From Candidatus Babelota bacterium (GTDB lineage Bacteria > Babelota > Babeliae > Babelales > RVW-14), in assembly GCA_013289515.1 (NCBI GenBank), contig JABCZU010000001.1:1-64000 (forward strand): DNA of 64,000 bases. Reading direction: 5' to 3'. The position numbers and the translations under genes are program-made. The notes beneath the pieces were generated by a model. That model saw only the letters and a program-made list of their open reading frames with translations. It did not search any database and had not been told where the DNA came from. Below, piece after piece: positions 25,839 to 35,198 of this stretch. Every line of letters begins with the position of its first letter. Position 1 is the first letter of the stretch.

Positions 25839-26954
25839 ATGATGATGTTTGATCGGCGTTATTTTCGTTATTTCGATTGGATAGGCTTTTTCATAATGCT
25901 TGTCCTGCTCGGGCTCGGGCTGCTTTTTGTCTTTAGCGCTACCTATCGGCCCGATCAAACGCTCTCGCTGCATTTTAAAAAACAGCTCTTTGGCGCCGGC
26001 ACCGGGCTTATCATTTACTTTTTCTTTTGCATTATCGATATAAAGCGATTATCTCGTTGGGGTGTTATCGGGTATTTTGCCACGCTTGCGCTCCTGATAT
26101 ATTCAACGGTTGGCGGCTGGATCGCCATGGGCGCAAAGCGTTGGGTGTCGCTGTATTTTTTTCGTTTTCAGCCCTCAGAATTGGCTAAATTATTCCTGCC
26201 CACCTTTATCGCATCCTATTTTGCTGAGCTTGAAACACCTAAGTACCATGTTCACCCCCCTATCCCGTTTAAAGATTTTTTATTTCCGCTCGGGATATTA
26301 TTACTTAGCTTTCTGCTGATCCTCAAGCAACCGGACCTTGGCACCGCGCTCCTGGTTATGTTTTCAGGCATGGTCCTATTGTGGTTTGTTGGCATTCCAC
26401 GTTCATTTTTTTTAGTGACGGGCTTGATGGGAATTATTGCTACGCCAGTCTTGTGGAAGTGCCTTAAGCCGTATCAAAAGGACCGCATTTTGGTGCTCTT
26501 TGGCTATGGTGATGCGCGTAAAGAGCGCTACCAGATTGAGCAGTCAAAGATTGCTATTGGCTCGGGAGGCCTGTGGGGCAAAGGGCTGCTGAAGGGCACG
26601 CAAAATAAGCTAGAATTCTTGCCTGAAGATCATACCGATTTTATTTTCTCAGTGGCGTGTGAGGAGCTTGGCTTTGTTGGCGCGCTGTGCATAATCTTTT
26701 TTTATGTCCTGCTCTTTGCCCGGCTTGTATTCATCATCATGCATGTACAAAACTTCTTTGAACAGATCGTTGCCATCGGTCTGATGATCCATATTTTACT
26801 ATCAGTCTGTATCAACATGAGTATGGTGACCGGCATGCTGCCGATTGTGGGCATACCGCTACCGCTTTTGAGTTATGGCATCACTAATCTGTGGATTACT
26901 ATGGCAAGTCTTGGCTGGCTGAATAATATCGCTATACGGCGATTTTATTATTAG
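25839..26954 (+). CDS. rodA: RodA-type peptidoglycan glycosyltransferase (SEDS family)
   Basis: Polytopic SEDS protein of the RodA/FtsW family that polymerises glycan strands with a class B PBP during cell elongation. From the ATG at 25839 (GGTGG upstream) the product is 371 residues, the usual RodA length. Motifs: KQPDLGTALLVMFSGMVLLWFVG, the large loop with AIGSGGLWGKGLLKGTQNKLEFLPEDHTDFIFSV, and the GMLPIVGIPLPLLSYG signature near the C-terminus. The same frame is open back to 25599 but overlaps the sbcC start and a promoter, so I reject that extension. RodA rather than FtsW is chosen from the loop sequence and length. Confidence 0.9.
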   Translation: MMMFDRRYFRYFDWIGFFIMLVLLGLGLLFVFSATYRPDQTLSLHFKKQLFGAGTGLIIYFFFCIIDIKRLSRWGVIGYFATLALLIYSTVGGWIAMGAKRWVSLYFFRFQPSELAKLFLPTFIASYFAELETPKYHVHPPIPFKDFLFPLGILLLSFLLILKQPDLGTALLVMFSGMVLLWFVGIPRSFFLVTGLMGIIATPVLWKCLKPYQKDRILVLFGYGDARKERYQIEQSKIAIGSGGLWGKGLLKGTQNKLEFLPEDHTDFIFSVACEELGFVGALCIIFFYVLLFARLVFIIMHVQNFFEQIVAIGLMIHILLSVCINMSMVTGMLPIVGIPLPLLSYGITNLWITMASLGWLNNIAIRRFYY

Positions 26955-27175
26955 CCGACAAATTCTTTGATACCAACATTTTTGCCGTATACTAACTCTT
27001 GTTCTGCTATCAAAATATCTTTAATGGCTTCGTAATTAAGATCAGGGTTTGCTTCGGCAATTTTGCCAATCTTTGCCCAATGCTCTATTTGCCCAGCTAA
27101 AGACCGATTAAGCGCCTTGGACACAATCCTTGCTTCAGCAATGATTGATTCTGAAAGATCAATGACTGACGCCAT
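26951..27175 (-). CDS. ParD-like antitoxin, no toxin beside it
   Basis: The 74-residue product matches the ParD_like family pattern: SESIIAEARIVSKALNRSLAGQIEHWAKIGKIAEANPDLNYEAI, a ribbon-helix-helix-like N-terminus in which RSLAGQIEHWAKIG is the diagnostic helix. Its stop overlaps the end of rodA by four bases (convergent). No ParE-like toxin frame is seen on either side, so it is an orphan or acts in trans. Confidence 0.75.
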   Translation of the reverse strand: MASVIDLSESIIAEARIVSKALNRSLAGQIEHWAKIGKIAEANPDLNYEAIKDILIAEQELVYGKNVGIKEFVG

Positions 27176-27414
27176 TTTTAACTCCTTGTGTTTTTTGCTT
27201 TGTACGATTCACTGCCACTATTATGGTATGAAATACAGCCAAACACAACCTTTCGGCTGAATTGATTAGTTTTATCCATTTAAGTAATCAAAGAAACCAT
27301 ATAAACATACGGATAATAGCTGCACCCTTGACCCTTTTACATTTTAGTAAATAATTGCAATAATTGAATGTCGTCATTTAAGAGCTAAAGATCATTTAAC
27401 CTGAAAGATTAACA

Positions 27415-28275
27415 ATGTTAAAATTATTAACGAATAGTGGGCCAGTTAAGGCCGTATGTCTTTTGGTACTGCTGATAGCAACACCACCAGCCCGAGGCAT
27501 GGTCAATGAACCGGTTACGGTGGCCTCACATGGCTTTGGAGCAAACAAAGAAGCCGCATTCGGTTATCACGTCGAATCAGGCTATCAGAATGCATTTATA
27601 CAGGGGCCAATGGAAGCCTTTGATTATGATGACGTGCACCAACTAAGTAGTACATGCCTTGGCCAAGAGGCCGATATTGGGCAATTGCATGCGATCGTTC
27701 AAAAACATCAAGATTGTCATGTATTTGGGTGGTCTCGAGGCGCTGTTGCCATAGCCAATTATCTGGGTACGCATGAGGTTGATAATGTGGGCGCAGTAAT
27801 TTTAGAATCTCCCTTTGATGATATTCACAGCGTTGTTAAACATAAAACTGGTTTTGCAAGCTCTGCATCGGTGCTCCCATTAGTTACCAATCACAAGCCT
27901 GGCGGTATACAGCCTATAAAGGTTGCTGGTGCGGTCGATAAAAATATCCCAATACTGATCTATTGCTCTAAAGGGGATGCGCTTATTCCAGCTACAAGTA
28001 GCATCGAATATTACCGAGCACTGCGTCGATCAGGCCATAACAAAGCATATCTATTAGCGGTTGACCGTGGATCTCATGCAAATATAATCAATGGTCCTGA
28101 TGGCAGAATGGTAAGAAATGTTATTCATGCCTTTTTAAAAGATCACAACAGACGGCATAATGCACAATGGGCTCAAGCGGGGCAAGAGCGTTATGAGCAA
28201 TGCCAACCGCCGTTTGAAGCTGAAGAGCAACAATCATGGTTTAGTTGGTTTTTTGGCAGCCTGAGCAGCCGGTAA
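27415..28275 (+). CDS. Exported alpha/beta hydrolase
   Basis: The 286-residue product has a signal peptide (KAVCLLVLLIATPPARG) and an alpha/beta-hydrolase core. The nucleophile elbow is GWSRG (Ser about 105), the acid is probably Asp in CSKGDALIP, and the catalytic His lies in DRGSHANIING. The HGFGANKEA near residue 40 may supply the oxyanion hole. The 238-base region upstream is AT-rich with no strong promoter match. The C-terminus is Gln/Glu/Trp-rich (EEQQSWFSWFFGSLSS). Substrate unknown. It could be an esterase or lipase-like enzyme acting outside the cytoplasm. Confidence 0.78.
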   Translation: MLKLLTNSGPVKAVCLLVLLIATPPARGMVNEPVTVASHGFGANKEAAFGYHVESGYQNAFIQGPMEAFDYDDVHQLSSTCLGQEADIGQLHAIVQKHQDCHVFGWSRGAVAIANYLGTHEVDNVGAVILESPFDDIHSVVKHKTGFASSASVLPLVTNHKPGGIQPIKVAGAVDKNIPILIYCSKGDALIPATSSIEYYRALRRSGHNKAYLLAVDRGSHANIINGPDGRMVRNVIHAFLKDHNRRHNAQWAQAGQERYEQCQPPFEAEEQQSWFSWFFGSLSSR

Positions 28276-28295
28276 GCATTTACGACTTAGATGCT

Positions 28296-29534
28296 CTATT
28301 GCATGGACTCAGGCCTGGGAGCATCTTCTTTCAAAAGCAATTTAACAATGCCTTTGATCTCTCTATTAAAATTTGGCAGAGGTCGATGCTTTTTTTTTCG
28401 CGGTGGTAACGATGCTTCAACAAATGATTTGAGTTCATCGTTATTGTTAAAGAGACGAACATTTCGACCATATTTTTTGATAAATGTAATGTTTGGCTTT
28501 TCCCATCTCAACATTGTGTCAGTATTATCAATAAGAATTGCAAGGTTTGAGTGGATAGCCTCATTACAGGTATTAGGACTTGGTGCTGTAACCAGCGTAT
28601 GAGCAATTTTCATGAGTCCGGGAATATCTGTAGTAAACCCTAAAACGCTGAATGTAACATTGGCCGTTGGCTTGAGCGCTGTTTCAAGTTGTTTTTTTAA
28701 ATTTTCATTCTTTCCTGCGCAAATGACTAAGTGCATTCGGCTATCTGATGTTAATAATGTGTTAGCGTAGGTTATTAGTTTATTAGATCCAGAGCTGCCT
28801 CGCATGAGCATTACAACCTTTGTGTGTTCGGGGATCTTGTATCTATCGCGCAGGATGTTAAGATCGTTATTGGTCCACGCCTTAAAAAATGATTTCTTAA
28901 GCGGGTACCCAACCGTATGAATCTGTTCTGGCAAAAAGCCTTTAGCGGTAAGCTGGTCCTTCACCAGTTCATAGTCGGGAACTGTTATAACACAATGAGG
29001 ATGTTTTTGGTTAGTGAAGCCTGCAAGCCAAAAGGTGAGCTCAGGATCAAGCGTCACCAATAAAAATGGGATCTCTAGAGCCTTGCAGACTTTGCTTGTT
29101 GTATAATTGATGCCGGGAATAACGGAGATAACAAAATCAGGGTTTTCGCGATTCACTATTTTAGTCATTCGTGCCTCTTGTATACGTGTACTCCAACCAG
29201 CCCAAGAAGAAACAGGATAGTATACTGCACAATTGAGAAGGCGTACCCAATTATTTCTAAGTAAGTAGTCATAGATACCTTCTCCGCCTGCAGGAAGCCA
29301 GGGTATGATGGCTCCTTCCTGAATAGGGTATGCAACCGCAGTTTTGTAATCCCTTCCTAAGATTTCTTGTAAAACCTGTGATGCGTTTTCATGGCCATGG
29401 CCGCCTTGACTGCTGAGAATAAGAATTTTTTTCCGGAGCGTATTATGCATGAATGCTGCGATACACTCGCTATAGGGCATCAAAATGCTGCATACGAGTG
29501 TGAATGTGCATAATGATTGTTTAACAGTGTTCAT
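28296..29534 (-). CDS. MGDG-synthase/MurG-like glycosyltransferase (copy 1)
   Basis: The 412-residue product belongs to the GT28-like group (MGDG synthase, diacylglycerol glucosyltransferase, MurG). The N-terminal Rossmann motif is KKILILSSQGGHGHENASQVLQE, and the C-terminal nucleotide-sugar region has VVMLMRGSSGSNK and VTAPSPNTCNEAIHSNLAILID. A hydrophobic leader (CTFTLVCSILMPYSECIAAF) precedes the domain, unusual for a cytosolic family. It overlaps the upstream copy by 14 bases and is the third of three paralogs in one operon. The sugar donor and acceptor are not readable from the sequence; glycolipid synthesis is the family role. Confidence 0.8.
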   Translation of the reverse strand: MNTVKQSLCTFTLVCSILMPYSECIAAFMHNTLRKKILILSSQGGHGHENASQVLQEILGRDYKTAVAYPIQEGAIIPWLPAGGEGIYDYLLRNNWVRLLNCAVYYPVSSWAGWSTRIQEARMTKIVNRENPDFVISVIPGINYTTSKVCKALEIPFLLVTLDPELTFWLAGFTNQKHPHCVITVPDYELVKDQLTAKGFLPEQIHTVGYPLKKSFFKAWTNNDLNILRDRYKIPEHTKVVMLMRGSSGSNKLITYANTLLTSDSRMHLVICAGKNENLKKQLETALKPTANVTFSVLGFTTDIPGLMKIAHTLVTAPSPNTCNEAIHSNLAILIDNTDTMLRWEKPNITFIKKYGRNVRLFNNNDELKSFVEASLPPRKKKHRPLPNFNREIKGIVKLLLKEDAPRPESMQ

Positions 29535-30759
29535 TATTTAGAACACCTTTTGTACTTGCTGTTGTAAACAACTGAGCAACAACGTTATTAATACGCTTAT
29601 CAAAGCGTGGTAGCTCTTTATAGCTCTCCAATTTGACCGGCTGTGTGATGTATTTGGTTACAAGATTTTTGAGTGTCCTGTAATTTCTAAATACCTCTGC
29701 GCAGCCATTTTCTTGTACAAAGCGAACCCCTGCCTTTTCCCAAATTAATGATTCACCAGAACGATCAATAAGCATTGGCAACTTTGAGTAGAGCGCCTCG
29801 TTGCAGGTATTGGGACTTGGTGCCGTCACCAGCACCGTGGACACGGCCATTAAATCGGCGATTTTATCTGTTTTTGGGATGATGGAAAAAGTAACATGTT
29901 CTGAGGGTGGTAATGCTTTGAGTTGTGTTTCAAGAGTTTTTGCATCACCAATGCACACCAGCAGATGCGCCGGATGTTTAAGCGTCAGCAGCTGTTTAGT
30001 GTAATCAGTCAGCTTGGTAGACCCGGTGCCCCCACGCATAAGCATAACAACCGGTTTATTATCGGGGATGTTCCATGTTGTGCGAATCGCTGCTTTATCA
30101 TGATGCTGCTTTAAAAAATCTTGGCGTACCGCAGGTCCTAGAATTTGTACATTGTCTGGTGCAATCTTTTTGCTGGACAAATAGCGCTTACTGACCTGAT
30201 TTTCTGTCCATAATGTAACAAGAAATTTTGCATCGGTGTGACCCTTAAAATCGTGCAGCCACAAACGGATATCAAAGTCGAGCGTGATTAAGAGGAACGG
30301 GATATTGCGCTCATGAGCCGCTTGATACAGTGAATGATTAATAAAGGGCATGATAGAGATAACCATGTCCGGTTTTTTCTCGTCAAATACGGTGCCCATC
30401 CTTTTGGCGATACTGGCGCGTTGATAATGAAAAAAGATTGGCGCGATCGTACAATTCAGGACATTGATGGTGCGAATAAAATTCCAGCGTAGGAGCGTGC
30501 TATAAATCTTTTCCCCGGCCTGGGTGAGAATAATATCGCAGGTGAATGGATTGACAAATTCAAGGTCGTAATCATTGCGTAAGGTCTGCTCTAGCACCGT
30601 GGCAGCAGATTTATGGCCACTGCCGCCATCGCAGGTAAGAATAAGAATTTTTTGTCGCTCAGCACGCTGGACAGCGTCTTGGGCACATATGGTTGATACG
30701 CTTATTGCTACGACGACACACCATCTGACAGCAACCAGCGGTATAGTGTTTAAAAACAT
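29521..30759 (-). CDS. MGDG-synthase/MurG-like glycosyltransferase (copy 2)
   Basis: The 412-residue paralog has KILILTCDGGSGHKSAATVLEQ at the N-terminal nucleotide-sugar fold and VVMLMRGGTGSTKL plus VTAPSPNTCNEALYSKLPMLID in the C-terminal half. ATG 30759 is chosen, nine bases after GGGA; a GTG two codons upstream is too close. The N-terminus is a hydrophobic segment ending near STICAQD, again like a signal peptide. It is separated from copy 3 by about 120 bases and overlaps copy 1, so expression of copies 1 and 2 is coupled. Confidence 0.8.
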   Translation of the reverse strand: MFLNTIPLVAVRWCVVVAISVSTICAQDAVQRAERQKILILTCDGGSGHKSAATVLEQTLRNDYDLEFVNPFTCDIILTQAGEKIYSTLLRWNFIRTINVLNCTIAPIFFHYQRASIAKRMGTVFDEKKPDMVISIMPFINHSLYQAAHERNIPFLLITLDFDIRLWLHDFKGHTDAKFLVTLWTENQVSKRYLSSKKIAPDNVQILGPAVRQDFLKQHHDKAAIRTTWNIPDNKPVVMLMRGGTGSTKLTDYTKQLLTLKHPAHLLVCIGDAKTLETQLKALPPSEHVTFSIIPKTDKIADLMAVSTVLVTAPSPNTCNEALYSKLPMLIDRSGESLIWEKAGVRFVQENGCAEVFRNYRTLKNLVTKYITQPVKLESYKELPRFDKRINNVVAQLFTTASTKGVLNNEHC

Positions 30760-30885
30760 TACCACAGATCCCTTTACATCCTACTCGGCTAATGAGTTAG
30801 CGATGACTGCCTACATAGGCCTTTACATGGAGTCTAGGATCCAGCTGCTGTGCGTGTCAATAATGTAAAAAAGCCCAAGGTCTTT

Positions 30886-32199
30886 TCATGCCACCGGTGC
30901 TGCATGTGCATCTTGTATGGCCGCGTCATTCTGTTGCTCAAGCTGTTGTTTAAAAAGCAATGGTACAATGACATCTCTAATTTCAGTATCAAAGCGCGGC
31001 AGGTCAACGGTGTACCGTTCCACTGGCTGTTTTAAATGTTCAGCCACTAAACGTTTGAGTTCGCGATTGCTTCTAAAAATTTTCGCCTGACCATGCTTGA
31101 GAATAAAATCATTCAGGTTAGCTTTTTCCCAGATGACCGATTCGCAACTACGGTCGATTAACATGGGCAAGCCGCTATGCATAGCCTCATTACAGGTACC
31201 GGGGCTTGGTGCAGTCACCAATAGGCTTGAAACGGCCATAAGATCCGCGACTTTATCCGTGAATGGTACTGCAGTAAATGATACGTTAGTAGAGGGTTTG
31301 AGTTGAGCAATTTTTTCTTTAAGTCCCTCATTTTTGCCAGCCATGATCAGAAGATGGGCTGGCTGGTCAAGTGACATAATCTTTTTTGCATAATCAATCA
31401 GGTTATAAGAGCCTGCACCACCGCGCATCAGCATGATGATCGGCTTATTATCAGGCAGTGACCATTCATGGCGAATGCGTTCTTGTGTCTTTGCGTCACG
31501 CGTTACTCGAAATTCTTTTTTGAGAGGAAAGCCCGCTGTGTGGATCATGGTGGTTGGAATCTTCTTTTTTTTAATCTGTTTCATGAGGCCAGGACTCTGC
31601 TCTGGTACGGTGATAATACAGTTCGGGTGTGTGCTGAGTTCAAAATCCTGTAGCCACATGCGCAGGTCCATATCAAGCGTAGTAACCAGAAATGGGATCT
31701 TATATTTCTCAGCGGCCTTGCTGGCGGCATAATTAATATAATGGATTACGGAGATAAGGAGATCTGGTTTTTCTTTTTCTAAAAGCTCCTCCATATTACG
31801 TTGCATATAATGTCTGGCCAAATGCATCACTGAAGGCATAAGGTGATATGCCATTAAATTGATGGTGCGTATCCAACCATTACTTAATAATGCATTATAA
31901 AAATCTTCACCATCGCAATAACCAAAGCTTAACCATTTAACCGAATCAGTGGGCATAATGCTTACTTCATACGGATTAACCATAACGGTGTCAAAGGTAT
32001 CGCTCAGCGCATCTTTAATAATGTTGGCAGTCATCATGTGGCAGTGCCCGCCCTTTGAGACCAGGATCAATGCTTTCTTTTTAGCTGGACTGTCGGAGGC
32101 TGGTTTGTTATTGAGTGGCTTTGCAATGCAGGCTGAGCCGATGAGCAATGATGCAGCTAAAAGACGAAGTGTGTTGGTGAAGTGTCGTGTGATATTCAT
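30886..32199 (-). CDS. MGDG-synthase/MurG-like glycosyltransferase (copy 3)
   Basis: The 437-residue paralog has a leader (TLRLLAASLLIGSACIAKP), the N-domain motif KKALILVSKGGHCHMMTANIIKD, and C-domain IIMLMRGGAGSYNL and VTAPSPGTCNEAMHSGLPMLID. It is the most upstream of the three in transcription order and follows the CPBP protease gene by 19 bases. The C-terminal tail is Gln/Ala-rich. Sequence differences between the three copies are large enough to suggest distinct substrates and not recent duplication. Confidence 0.8.
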   Translation of the reverse strand: MNITRHFTNTLRLLAASLLIGSACIAKPLNNKPASDSPAKKKALILVSKGGHCHMMTANIIKDALSDTFDTVMVNPYEVSIMPTDSVKWLSFGYCDGEDFYNALLSNGWIRTINLMAYHLMPSVMHLARHYMQRNMEELLEKEKPDLLISVIHYINYAASKAAEKYKIPFLVTTLDMDLRMWLQDFELSTHPNCIITVPEQSPGLMKQIKKKKIPTTMIHTAGFPLKKEFRVTRDAKTQERIRHEWSLPDNKPIIMLMRGGAGSYNLIDYAKKIMSLDQPAHLLIMAGKNEGLKEKIAQLKPSTNVSFTAVPFTDKVADLMAVSSLLVTAPSPGTCNEAMHSGLPMLIDRSCESVIWEKANLNDFILKHGQAKIFRSNRELKRLVAEHLKQPVERYTVDLPRFDTEIRDVIVPLLFKQQLEQQNDAAIQDAHAAPVA

Positions 32200-32218
32200 A
32201 GTTTTATTAATTCCTAAT

Positions 32219-33079
32219 TTAATTACACTCGATGCGTTCCTGTCTTAGACCGCGAGTTCTTTGCAGAACAGATAGCATACCAACAATTCCAATAAAGAAA
32301 AGAGCCTGGACGACCAAGCATTGCCTTAAATCAGCATTAAACCACCAGGGAGCCTCTTGTGTATAGGCAATGAGTGGTATGCGGCGTAGGATAACCTTGA
32401 TGTATACAAGCCCCGCATGGGCCCCCATGCTGTAGGCGAGTGTACCTGTCGCAACAAAGAGCGTGTTGAGGAACAATCCCAGCAAGAACAGGCCTAATCC
32501 AAGGCGCCACTGACTTATTACCATGGCCAGTGGGTTGATAAGGTTGTGTGACAGTGCAAAAATACCTGATGTAATCAACATACTACTCATGACCGATAAC
32601 CGTTGGCTGAGAATAAAAAAAATCGTGCCACGAAAAATGAGTTCCTCTGTCCACGCCAAAAAGAAGACGGTCACCAGGCCAAAAAATAGGCTGCCTAGTT
32701 TTGACGGAATAAGTGTTAAGGCCTGTGAGTCAATGGTGATACAATGCGGTTGACTGGCGGCCACCAGCATTGCTGCATGGAGCAATGCAAAGAGTAGAAA
32801 CATGCCAGCAAATGATCGTAGCCAGGTTGTAGCGCCAAAAAATTGTACATTGATCGCGCACCACCGCCGAGCCAATGACTGACGCATGCTGGCTACCAAG
32901 AGTCCACAGTGTACCAGGACCATAAGTATCAGTGCAATCTTGCCGATACCGCGTCCCGCCAATAATGAAAAGGTTGGATCGCACGTCAGAGCCAGGGGTT
33001 GTAAGCAATGAAAACTGATACAAAGAGAAAGGGCCGATATTGCTATCGGCCCTCTATTACCAATCAATTGAGTATGCAT
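32219..33079 (-). CDS. CPBP-family intramembrane metalloprotease
   Basis: The 286-residue polytopic membrane protein has the three CPBP/Abi motifs: EELIFRG (paired glutamates and Arg), the FALSHN motif (His ligand), and a late GAHAGL segment. About eight hydrophobic helices are visible. Family members are CAAX-type prenyl proteases or bacteriocin-immunity-like proteins; which applies here is unknown. It lies 25 bases downstream of the HU gene and immediately upstream of the glycosyltransferase trio, all apparently one operon. Confidence 0.85.
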   Translation of the reverse strand: MHTQLIGNRGPIAISALSLCISFHCLQPLALTCDPTFSLLAGRGIGKIALILMVLVHCGLLVASMRQSLARRWCAINVQFFGATTWLRSFAGMFLLFALLHAAMLVAASQPHCITIDSQALTLIPSKLGSLFFGLVTVFFLAWTEELIFRGTIFFILSQRLSVMSSMLITSGIFALSHNLINPLAMVISQWRLGLGLFLLGLFLNTLFVATGTLAYSMGAHAGLVYIKVILRRIPLIAYTQEAPWWFNADLRQCLVVQALFFIGIVGMLSVLQRTRGLRQERIECN

Positions 33080-33104
33080 AATGCACAGGTGCTTGGTACA
33101 ATGC

Positions 33105-33383
33105 TCATGACGAACGTAATTGTTCTTTCAAGTGCTTACCTGGCTTAAAGCGAGGCACGCAAATTGCCGGCAATTGGATACGTTGCTTTGTTGATGGATT
33201 AATACCAACACGAGCTGGGCGCTTAGACAGCCAGTACGTACCAAAGCCGGTCAACGAGACCTTACCACCTTTTTTCAAGGTTCTTTCCACGATACGTGTA
33301 AAAGACGACAGCACTTTAGCAATATCCTTCTTGCTAAAGTTGGTCTCTTCACTAAGCGCAGCTATCAATTCACTTTTGTTCAT
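33105..33383 (-). CDS. HU-family DNA-binding protein
   Basis: Nucleoid protein of 92 residues with the complete HU/IHF pattern: MNKSELIAALSEETNFSKKDIAKVL, GKVSLTGFGTYWLSKRPARVGINP (beta-arm base), and VPRFKPGKHLKEQL. ATG 33383 has GGGAGA upstream. A longer frame from 33398 lacks a proper ribosome site. The arm tip (STKQRIQLPAICVP) has Pro in the intercalating position. It heads the HU-CPBP-glycosyltransferase operon and has a good promoter. Confidence 0.95.
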   Translation of the reverse strand: MNKSELIAALSEETNFSKKDIAKVLSSFTRIVERTLKKGGKVSLTGFGTYWLSKRPARVGINPSTKQRIQLPAICVPRFKPGKHLKEQLRSS

Positions 33384-33433
33384 AAAATTCTCCCACAACG
33401 GTTACACCTGTGTTACATACAGTTTCTATGTGA

Positions 33434-33462
33434 AATTTAATTGGAGTTTACTTGTTTGTCAA
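33434..33462 (-). promoter_or_regulatory. Candidate promoter of the HU gene
   Basis: On the minus strand a perfect TTGACA (33462-33457) and TAAATT (33439-33434) are separated by 17 bases, about 50 bases upstream of the HU start. The remainder of 33463-33690 is very AT-rich, with no other feature seen. Confidence 0.6.
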
Positions 33463-33692
33463 GAAAAACAACGGTGAAATCGCAAAGAAAATGCAAATTT
33501 TATATTGTTGTTTTTGGTGGATAAAAAAAAACATGATCCAATCTATGGATCCGTGAATTCTTTTCTGTGTGAAAAAATGATTGCGTAGAATATTTTTTTA
33601 GTTCTGCATCACCTTTTTTGGTGGTACACTGATTTTTTGATTATGGAGTTAGTTTGAATAGGGGAACAGGCAGATAGACTTTCTTAGTTTCC

Positions 33693-33846
33693 TCTGGATC
33701 CTGGATCAAGTCCAGGATGACAAATCAAGGTAAAATTTTCTTCAATTTTTGTCATCCCGATTCCGGATCACGTCCGGAATGACAAGTGAGGAAATGTTTA
33801 TTTCCTATTTTGTCATCCTGAATTTATTTCAGGATCCAGGATCCAA
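33693..33846. repeat. Three tandem GTCATCC/GGATGAC palindromic units
   Basis: Three related hairpins in a row lie just upstream of tatD: GGATCCTGGATC...GTCCAGGATGAC (33696-33721), GTCATCCCGATTCCGG...CCGGAATGAC (33751-33783) and GTCATCCTGAA...TTTCAGGATCC (33811-33837). Each has its own internal complementarity with compensating base changes (for example CCGGA/TCCGG versus CCTGAA/TTTCAGG), so the fold is conserved. Confidence 0.8.
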
Positions 33847-33885
33847 TCAATATATCTCTCAATATCTGTAACACAAGGACCAGCT

Positions 33886-34704
33886 ATGTTTATTGATACG
33901 CATTGCCATTTAAATATCATTGAGAACAAACCGGAGGACGCCCTGCTGCAGGAGCGTGATTTCCCCCTCATTGCCCAGGTGATTGACCAGGCCAAAGCGG
34001 CCGGCGTTGAAATCATCATTAACGTTGGCACCAGCATTCCTGAGAGCATGAATAGCATGGCCATCGCCAAGCGCTTTGAGCATGTGTATGCAACGGTAGG
34101 CATTCATCCATGTGATTGTCAGCCAGAACGTGTGCGTAACGTGCATGAGGGCGTTGCTGAATTAAAGAAACTACTGGTGACTAGGCACCAACACAAGATT
34201 GTCGCCATTGGCGAAATTGGCCTTGATTTTTATCACAAGCCGTTTGATGTAGCCCGACAAAAAGATTTTTTCAAAGCACAAATCGAATTGGCATTGGAAT
34301 ATGCATTGCCGGTGGTAGTCCATGTGCGTGAGGCTGGTGAAGAGACGCTACGCGTACTTGAAGAGTATATTCCCAACGGCCTGCGTGGTGTCATTCACTG
34401 TTTTGCGCAAAATTTAGATTTTGCAAAAACGGTGAGCGCCTGGGGATTTTATATGGGCATTGATGCGCCGATTGGCTATCCTAAAAATCAGGCCTTGCGC
34501 AACGTGTGCACGGCGATTGCATTGGATCATTTTATCTTAGAAACTGATGCGCCATTTTTGCCGCCACAGCAGTATCGTGGCAAGCGCAACTATCCGGCCT
34601 ATATTCCGCTTATCGCGCAGATGCTTGCTGAGGTGAAGAGTGTGGATGTAGCCGTCATAGAAGAAGCTACAACGGCTAATGCCAAAAAGCTTTTTGGTGT
34701 TTAG
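33886..34704 (+). CDS. tatD: TatD-family metal-dependent deoxyribonuclease
   Basis: TIM-barrel hydrolase with the full TatD set of metal ligands: DTHCHL at residues 4-9, GEIGLDFY (Glu), VHVREA (His), IHCF (His) and ETDAPFLPP (Asp). The 272-residue length is normal. TatD enzymes are 3'-5' DNases or YcfH-type hydrolases with roles in DNA repair and turnover. ATG 33886 has AAGGA six bases upstream. Three palindromic repeats sit immediately upstream. Convergent with the following minus-strand gene. Confidence 0.94.
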   Translation: MFIDTHCHLNIIENKPEDALLQERDFPLIAQVIDQAKAAGVEIIINVGTSIPESMNSMAIAKRFEHVYATVGIHPCDCQPERVRNVHEGVAELKKLLVTRHQHKIVAIGEIGLDFYHKPFDVARQKDFFKAQIELALEYALPVVVHVREAGEETLRVLEEYIPNGLRGVIHCFAQNLDFAKTVSAWGFYMGIDAPIGYPKNQALRNVCTAIALDHFILETDAPFLPPQQYRGKRNYPAYIPLIAQMLAEVKSVDVAVIEEATTANAKKLFGV

Positions 34705-34732
34705 TGTAAGGCATAATCAACGTGTTGATGAG

Positions 34733-35131
34733 TTATTGAGCTGCTTGGGCTGTTGTTACAAGATATGCTGCGCCGCCAAAGATAGCTAGGCCTTTATACG
34801 CACCGTATATTGAACTGGCGTATGTTATAAGTCTTCTTAAGGAGGCCTTTATTTCGCCTTCTTCAACGTTTTCCCTTTTGTGACCAAGCAATACATTGCT
34901 AATTATAGAACCAGTCAATCCGTAGCATAGGGCGACTGCACATCCTACTAGTGCTCCAGTAGCAAGAGTGGGGACAGCGATGCTTGGATTCTTGGTATAT
35001 GCCGCTGTATAGTTGGCAATAATTTGGTTGGCAATAATTTGCTGATCTATTATTGGATTTGCATGAGTACTTGACATTGCCATGCCTGATGCGACTACGA
35101 GACTCAAAACTATTTTCTTAGAAAAAACCAT
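34733..35131 (-). CDS. Exported small protein with two membrane segments
   Basis: Unrecognised 132-residue product. The signal peptide (KKIVLSLVVASGMAMSSTHA) is followed by an Ile/Asn-rich stretch and two hydrophobic helices (VPTLATGALVGCAVALCYGL and IYGAYKGLAIFGGAAYLV) flanking a charged loop (GHKRENVEEGEIKASLRR). ATG 35131 is chosen because GGAGG lies eight bases upstream; the ATG at 35146 overlaps that site. No function can be given. Confidence 0.6.
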   Translation of the reverse strand: MVFSKKIVLSLVVASGMAMSSTHANPIIDQQIIANQIIANYTAAYTKNPSIAVPTLATGALVGCAVALCYGLTGSIISNVLLGHKRENVEEGEIKASLRRLITYASSIYGAYKGLAIFGGAAYLVTTAQAAQ

Positions 35132-35198
35132 GTGGATAACCTCCATTAAAAATATTGAAAATAATAACCTCTAAACGAATATAAACCCCCAAATCCCC

